A stretch of DNA of 11,052 nucleotides from Bacteroidota bacterium. GTDB taxonomy: Bacteria > Bacteroidota > Bacteroidia > Chitinophagales > Chitinophagaceae. This document shows positions 6,805-11,052 of this stretch, piece by piece (positions within the stretch are counted from its first letter, which is position 1; each line of letters starts with the position of its first letter). Under the pieces are notes generated by a model. The model was not told the origin of the DNA, ran no database searches, and saw only the letters and a list, made by a program, of their open reading frames with translations. The stretch lies in NCBI GenBank assembly GCA_028875955.1, contig JAGWTX010000027.1, positions 1 to 11,052 on the forward strand. Direction: 5' to 3'. The position numbers and the translations under genes are program-made.

Positions 6805-6884
6805 ACAGGCTTTGTTTAACGGTAATGCGTGAGAATTTTTTTGCAGCATCAACAACCGCTCAGACTAGTTAACAATTGCCTGTT
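6805..6884 (-). terminator. Long imperfect hairpin between the cytochrome gene and the Fasciclin gene
   Basis: AACAGGC (6805-6811) pairs with GCCTGTT (6878-6884), TTGTT (6813-6817) with AACAA (6871-6875), and AAC (6819-6821) with GTT (6868-6870). This gives fifteen pairs interrupted by one small internal loop and one bulge. A further TGAG/CTCA pairing (6831-6834 with 6859-6862) fits inside the 46-nt loop. On the minus strand the hairpin is followed by AAATTATTTTTT, so it most likely terminates the three-gene operon to its right. Alternatively it is a structured 5' leader of the Fasciclin mRNA. The long loop and interrupted stem make it less certain than the terminator at 6181. No convincing Bacteroidota promoter (TTG, then TAnnTTTG) was found in this intergenic stretch. 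Confidence 0.45.
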
Positions 6885-6932
6885 TATTTTGTAAATCAAT
6901 CCCGGCATAAATCGATACAAAATTTAGACAGC

Positions 6933-9074
6933 TCAATTCACCAGGAATTCACTGATAAAAAACCAGCCGGGCTGACCTTTTGCAGGGTGCCATTTCGGGA
7001 GATGTTTGATGGGTACGGCTTTTAGTTTCAGGTAGCGGACAGATACCGGTGCAAAATGTAATGAAAACAAAGTGTCTGATACAGGAATGAATTTTGCAGG
7101 AGTGGGGGGAGTCAGGGTTTTTAGTAATTGCCAGTTCTTTTCGTCTTTGCTTCCCCAAACGGTTAGCGAAGTTGGCGGAAACAGATAGGGGCGCAAATTT
7201 TGTAGATTGGTAACACTGACTTCCTTTACTTTTTGTTGGGTACCCAGGTCAAAGACAAACAGGGCATCATTTTTCCGGTAACCCAACCAGCGGGTTCCAA
7301 AATCTGTCGGATCCCCCAGATCCAGGTCTGTTAATATTTTTTCTGCATTGGCACCATATTTTTCATCCGCCGGTGTGAGGAGTTTGGTTTGAACAACCGG
7401 CAAACTTTTCAGGTAATGGCTTTTTACGATCTCACTGGAGAGCCATCCTTGTTTATAGGCTTTTACCTGTAGTGCCGTATTTGATTTGAAAACAACCGGG
7501 CGGGTATACAATGGGCTGTTGATACTGTCGGGTGCTTTACCGTCTGTCGAATAGCGAATCTCAGCACCTTTTATCGGATGAGCCAGTTCAACCAGTATGC
7601 TGTCATAAAAAACTGCCGGATTGGTTTTGATGATGGGTTTGTTCAAGGCGATCAGCATCGTATCCGCTCCTTCGAAACCGAGGTCAATCGTGCGTAAAGG
7701 GAATTTCTTTTGTGCGGCTGCCACTTCTTCGGGTTTGATCTTACTGTTCCATAGATACAATTCCCTGATGTGGGGATTGTTTAGCAAGGCCGCTAATCCC
7801 TTACCGCTGATATCGGTACCTGCTGCAGAAATCATTTCCAGGTTTTTCAAACCGGATAACCTGGAAATGCCTGCATCAGTTACATTAGTATAATTCAGGT
7901 TGAGCCTTCTCAGGTTGGGTAAATGACTGATCCAATCCAGCTGCGCATCTGTAACCGGCATCTTTGAAACATTCAGATGCAGGATCTGTTCTTTGATGGC
8001 ATCCAGTTCTTTCAGGGCATCAAAACTATATTGGGCCTTACCATAAAAGGAAACCGCCAGCGCCGGGGAGTTTTTTCCCAATTCACGTATCACCCGGTAA
8101 TTATTGGAGAGTTTCCTGATCGTACTGTTGGAGGCTGCAGAAAAGTCAAACTGTTCTTCTTTGGCTTTTTGCAGATAGGGTTCAATATAATCATGGGCCA
8201 GTATCCGCAGGCTGTCTGTAACAGGCCGGTCGGTTAATTTTTGCGAAAATGGCGCCCCCGCTTTGATCCAGGCTTCGAGCAGGTTGATTTCTTCTTCGGT
8301 CAGCTGCGGCTTATCTGTTAGCGGCATATGTTTTTTATCAGACAGTGGGAGATGAATACGTGTAAGCAGCAGACTCTTCTCCAGGTTGCCGGCCACGATC
8401 GCAGCCCCATCCTTTCCGCCTTTTAATATGGAAACACTGTCGCTTAAGGAAAGTCCGCCCTTTTGGTTATGGTTCTGGTGACAGTTGCCGCATTTGGTTT
8501 GTAAAACCAGGTGAATCACATCCGGAAATATTTTTGCATCCGCTTCCTGTATCACTAAATTATTTGCAGACTCCATGGGCGCCAGCAAAAAATCATCCCC
8601 ATGCGTTAGGTCGGCACCCCAGTGTCCCGTAATGAAAAGACCCGCTACGGTTACAACAGATGCCGTTCTGGCTACCTGCCGGTTTTGAATGATTTTCGTA
8701 TGATACTGGTAGAGTATCCAGGCAAGCAGTGCGATCAATAAACCGCCCCATTTATGATAGGTAAGCACATCGCCTTTCCCCTGTTCCTGGATAGACAGAA
8801 ACATTCCCATGATGGCTGTGGCGATGGCAGTGACTGCAGCCGATAAACGGATCAGTTCCCAGGCTTTTTCCCATTCGGTTTCTCCGGGCAGCCAATAAGA
8901 GATGGCCGAGATGATCAACAGTACGATCGGGAAATGCAATAATAAAGGATGCATTCTTCCGATCACCTGTACCCAGGCAGGCAGTTGTAACCTGTCTTCA
9001 AAAACGAAGAGAAACAAAAGAAAGACCAATCCCGCAAACGAAATAAGATTACCTGCTTTTCTGATCTGGTTCAT
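6933..9074 (-). CDS. Multidomain envelope cytochrome: DUF2231 + cytochrome c + LRR + chitobiase-type C-terminal + discoidin-like module
   Basis: A 713-residue protein of composite architecture. Residues 10-155 contain about four hydrophobic segments and match the DUF2231 membrane family (MHPLLLHFPIVLL at 41-53, HKWGG at 107-111, GHWGADLTHG at 150-159). A planctomycete-type cytochrome c domain follows, with the haem motif CGNCH (195-199) and a likely axial Met250 in KKHMPL. Residues about 355-470 are leucine-rich repeats (LRRLNLNYTNVTDAGISRL, LYLWNSKI). Residues about 471-550 resemble the chitobiase/beta-hexosaminidase C-terminal module (IRYSTDGKAPDSINSPLYT). The last 150 resemble a discoidin/F5-8C-type binding module (FDLGTQQKVKEVSV, LTVWGSKDEKNWQLL). 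It is predicted to sit in the inner membrane with a large periplasmic part. The ATG abuts the stop of the preceding propeller gene, so translation is likely coupled. Its biochemical role is unknown; redox and carbohydrate binding are inferences from the domains. Confidence 0.88.
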   Translation of the reverse strand: MNQIRKAGNLISFAGLVFLLFLFVFEDRLQLPAWVQVIGRMHPLLLHFPIVLLIISAISYWLPGETEWEKAWELIRLSAAVTAIATAIMGMFLSIQEQGKGDVLTYHKWGGLLIALLAWILYQYHTKIIQNRQVARTASVVTVAGLFITGHWGADLTHGDDFLLAPMESANNLVIQEADAKIFPDVIHLVLQTKCGNCHQNHNQKGGLSLSDSVSILKGGKDGAAIVAGNLEKSLLLTRIHLPLSDKKHMPLTDKPQLTEEEINLLEAWIKAGAPFSQKLTDRPVTDSLRILAHDYIEPYLQKAKEEQFDFSAASNSTIRKLSNNYRVIRELGKNSPALAVSFYGKAQYSFDALKELDAIKEQILHLNVSKMPVTDAQLDWISHLPNLRRLNLNYTNVTDAGISRLSGLKNLEMISAAGTDISGKGLAALLNNPHIRELYLWNSKIKPEEVAAAQKKFPLRTIDLGFEGADTMLIALNKPIIKTNPAVFYDSILVELAHPIKGAEIRYSTDGKAPDSINSPLYTRPVVFKSNTALQVKAYKQGWLSSEIVKSHYLKSLPVVQTKLLTPADEKYGANAEKILTDLDLGDPTDFGTRWLGYRKNDALFVFDLGTQQKVKEVSVTNLQNLRPYLFPPTSLTVWGSKDEKNWQLLKTLTPPTPAKFIPVSDTLFSLHFAPVSVRYLKLKAVPIKHLPKWHPAKGQPGWFFISEFLVN

Positions 9075-10103
9075 TTAGACAGCTGTGAATTTGTAAGGAT
9101 ACACTTTACCCGATGCCCATTGTGCAACATATATACTGCCTTCATTATCCACACATACATCATGCGGATGCGTAAAGATCTTTTCGGCTTGCGAAAGCGG
9201 TTGTAACACACCGTTCACATACTTCGGTTCTGATCCGCCGATATTGGAGACCACTTTGTTTTCCCTGTTCAGGATGGTCACAAATCCGGTTCCCGCATCA
9301 TTGAGTGTTGGTGAGCGGAGTACGGCAGCATAGAGATAATCGCCCTTGATCACCGGTCGACATACACAGGCCCCCGGCAGATGGATCACTTCCAGTAATT
9401 TCCCTTCCATGGAAAACCTTTTGAATGCAGTACGGCTCCTGTCGGTGATGATCAGCGTTGGTTTCTCCTGCCGGTAATCTACGGTGATCCCATGCGCATT
9501 GTCCAGGTGTTCATCGCCTTCACCTCTTCCGCCAAATGCATTCAGCAGCCGGCCATTGGCATCATAATGTAAGATATACTGTGCACCATAGCCATCTGCA
9601 ATATAAAATTCCCCATTATCCAGCACGGCTGTCTCTGTGGGAACAAAAGCTTCTTTTTTATTTTTATAGATCTCTATTTCCTTTGGCGGATCCAGCGTCA
9701 GTAAAATCCGCCCATCGATGGTGGTCTTGAAAACCTGGTGGCGATTGGTGTCAGTGATATACAACAGGTCTTCTTTCCCATCTGTATGCAGGGTCAAACC
9801 ATGTGCTCCCGGAAATTCCGTACCCCAGGTGGAAAGCAATCGGCCCGATGTATTGTAGATGATCACATTGTTCCTGGTTTCATTGGTGAGCAGTAAGATT
9901 CTACCCTTACTGTCCTGGATCATTTCATGACAATCATTCACCGGTGTCTTCTCCGGGTTCAGCTTACCCCATTTATTGTTCATGCGGAAACGCATTTCAT
10001 TGTGTCCGTATACCGGACCTTTGGTTTCCGCCAGCATGTCTTTGGCAATAAAAAAACCGGCGGTACCCATGACGGCCTTTTGCATAAATTGTTTTCGGTT
10101 CAT
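9075..10103 (-). CDS. Exported NHL beta-propeller, PAL-like (peptidyl-alpha-hydroxyglycine alpha-amidating lyase fold)
   Basis: A 342-residue protein. The N-terminus MNRKQFMQKAVMGTAGFFIA looks like an export signal of Tat style, but with Arg-Lys where twin arginine is expected. The rest is a six-bladed NHL propeller with repeated strand motifs (LLYITDTNRHQVFK, EFYIADGYGAQYILHY, LIITDRSRTAFKRF, SIYVAQWASGKVYPYKF). Its layout follows eukaryotic PAL closely. Three histidines, His101 (GAHG), His204 (NAHG) and His314 (HPHD), fall where PAL holds its zinc. Tyr172 (DGY) and Arg222 (TDR) match PAL catalytic positions. It may therefore be a zinc enzyme rather than a binding scaffold, but the substrate is unknown; no mono-oxygenase partner (PHM) is in view. 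A CVC pair (246-248) is unusual. It lies 11 nt after the DUF1501 gene and directly abuts the cytochrome gene. Confidence 0.85.
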   Translation of the reverse strand: MNRKQFMQKAVMGTAGFFIAKDMLAETKGPVYGHNEMRFRMNNKWGKLNPEKTPVNDCHEMIQDSKGRILLLTNETRNNVIIYNTSGRLLSTWGTEFPGAHGLTLHTDGKEDLLYITDTNRHQVFKTTIDGRILLTLDPPKEIEIYKNKKEAFVPTETAVLDNGEFYIADGYGAQYILHYDANGRLLNAFGGRGEGDEHLDNAHGITVDYRQEKPTLIITDRSRTAFKRFSMEGKLLEVIHLPGACVCRPVIKGDYLYAAVLRSPTLNDAGTGFVTILNRENKVVSNIGGSEPKYVNGVLQPLSQAEKIFTHPHDVCVDNEGSIYVAQWASGKVYPYKFTAV

Positions 10104-10114
10104 GAGGATCTTTT

Positions 10115-11052
10115 TTAAGAAATGATGTCTCTCACCACTTTGCCATAGAGATCGGTCAGGCGGTATCTTCTTCCCTGGAATTTATAGGTCAGTTTTTCAT
10201 GATCCAGTCCCAGCTGGTTCAATACCGTGGCCTGAAAATCGTGTACATGTACGGGATTCTTCACGATATTATAACCAAACTCATCTGTCTCGCCATACAC
10301 CATGCCGGGTTTGATGCCACCACCCGCCATCCAGATGGAAAAACAACGGGGGTGATGATCCCTTCCGTAATTATCAGACTGCATTTTTCCCTGGCAATAA
10401 TTGGTTCTGCCGAATTCACCTCCCCAGATCACAAGTGTTTCGTCGAGTAATCCCCTTTGTTTGAGATCAGTGATCAGTGCAGCGGAGGGCTGGTCTACAT
10501 CCATTGCCTGGCCCTTCATTTCATTGGGCAGGTTACCATGCTGGTCCCATCCCTGGTGATACAGTTGCACAAAGCGGACACCGTTTTCGGAAAGTTTCCT
10601 TGCCAGTAAGCAGTTGGCTGCATATGTGCCAGGCACCAGGCAATCCGGTCCATAAAGTTTGATGATATTATCCGATTCCTTTGACGTATCCATGATCTCC
10701 GGTACGGCAGTCTGCATCCGGAATGCCATTTCATATTGCTGGATCTTGGCCGCAATTTCAGGGTCGCCAAAATCCTGGTAGGCATCCTGGTTCAAGGCAT
10801 CAATCTGGTCAATCATTTTACGGCGCGTCTTCCGATCCATCCCTTCCGGATCCTGCAGGTATAGGATGGGATTGTCACCACTGCTGAACTGAACACCCTG
10901 GTGAACCGAATCCAGAAAACCATTGGTCCATAATTTAGAATAGACGCCCTGACCATTTCCTTTTCCTCTCGACAGCAAAACACAAAAGGCGGGTAGGTTA
11001 TTGTTTTCAGTTCCCAACCCGTAACTCACCCAGGAGCCCATACTCGGCCGGT
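10115..11052 (-). CDS. DUF1501 family protein (alkaline-phosphatase/sulfatase-like fold), N-terminus outside window
   Basis: The C-terminal 311 residues or so of a DUF1501 protein. The frame is still open at the window edge: CGG CCG AGT (Arg-Pro-Ser) precedes the Met at 11041, and RPSMGSWVSYGLGTEN is an internal conserved segment, so that Met is not the start. Numbered from that Met, conserved stretches are HQGWDQHGNL (162-171), LVIWGGEFGRT (203-213), GRDHHPRCFSIWMAGGGIKPG (226-246), HVHDFQATVLNQLGLDHEKL (265-284) and FQGRRYRLTDLYG (288-300). Asp and His residues in these motifs are likely metal ligands of an alkaline-phosphatase-type site. This subtype usually sits beside a DUF1549/DUF1553 planctomycete cytochrome protein, which would be expected to the right of the window. 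Such pairs are proposed to act on extracellular polymers, but no activity is established for this protein. Confidence 0.92.
   Translation of the reverse strand, partial: RPSMGSWVSYGLGTENNNLPAFCVLLSRGKGNGQGVYSKLWTNGFLDSVHQGVQFSSGDNPILYLQDPEGMDRKTRRKMIDQIDALNQDAYQDFGDPEIAAKIQQYEMAFRMQTAVPEIMDTSKESDNIIKLYGPDCLVPGTYAANCLLARKLSENGVRFVQLYHQGWDQHGNLPNEMKGQAMDVDQPSAALITDLKQRGLLDETLVIWGGEFGRTNYCQGKMQSDNYGRDHHPRCFSIWMAGGGIKPGMVYGETDEFGYNIVKNPVHVHDFQATVLNQLGLDHEKLTYKFQGRRYRLTDLYGKVVRDIIS

Noticed and set aside
11039..11041. ATG as the start of the DUF1501 gene
   Set aside because: The frame stays open to the window edge and the residues before and after it (RPS-MGSWVSYGLG) form an internal conserved segment. 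About a third of the protein is missing.
1..11052. CRISPR arrays, insertion sequences, integrase or attachment sites
   Set aside because: I saw no regularly spaced repeats, transposase fragments or terminal repeats with target duplications anywhere in the window.

Overview
The window looks like a chromosomal segment from a member of the Bacteroidota, most likely near Chitinophagaceae. I judge this from the protein style, the moderate G+C, the A/T-rich translation starts without Shine-Dalgarno motifs, and the presence of Fasciclin, DUF2231, DUF1501 and planctomycete-type cytochrome c families. No marker gene fixes the genus.

Left part (1-6084, plus strand): threonine and isoleucine metabolism. 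The window opens inside ilvA (threonine dehydratase), immediately after its PLP lysine. A complete threonine operon follows. Its first element is a 28-codon leader peptide whose last nine codons are almost all Thr, Ile, Met or Leu (1129-1215). Next come roughly 100 nt with several possible RNA hairpins, then thrA (fused aspartokinase and homoserine dehydrogenase), thrB (homoserine kinase) and thrC (threonine synthase). Together thrA, thrB and thrC supply the reductive and final steps from aspartate to threonine, and IlvA uses that threonine for isoleucine. The leader reads like a translation-sensing attenuator of the E. coli thrL type.

Middle (6085-6932): thrC converges on a small secreted Fasciclin-domain protein (minus strand). 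The two genes share a long, nearly perfect hairpin terminator (6181-6229). Between thrC and that terminator lies a possible three-way-junction RNA fold (6105-6163). Upstream of the Fasciclin gene is an 80-nt imperfect inverted repeat with a T-rich tail, probably the terminator of the next operon.

Right part (6933-11052, minus strand): a tightly packed cluster read right to left. It contains a DUF1501 protein (N-terminus beyond the window), an exported NHL beta-propeller that closely resembles peptidyl-alpha-hydroxyglycine alpha-amidating lyase (PAL), and a 713-residue protein. The last combines a DUF2231 membrane domain, a one-haem cytochrome c domain, leucine-rich repeats, a chitobiase-type C-terminal module and a discoidin-like module. 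The spacings (11 nt, then 0 nt) suggest one transcript and a shared envelope function, probably on an extracellular polymer or peptide substrate. That function is unknown and is the best candidate in this window for an undescribed system.
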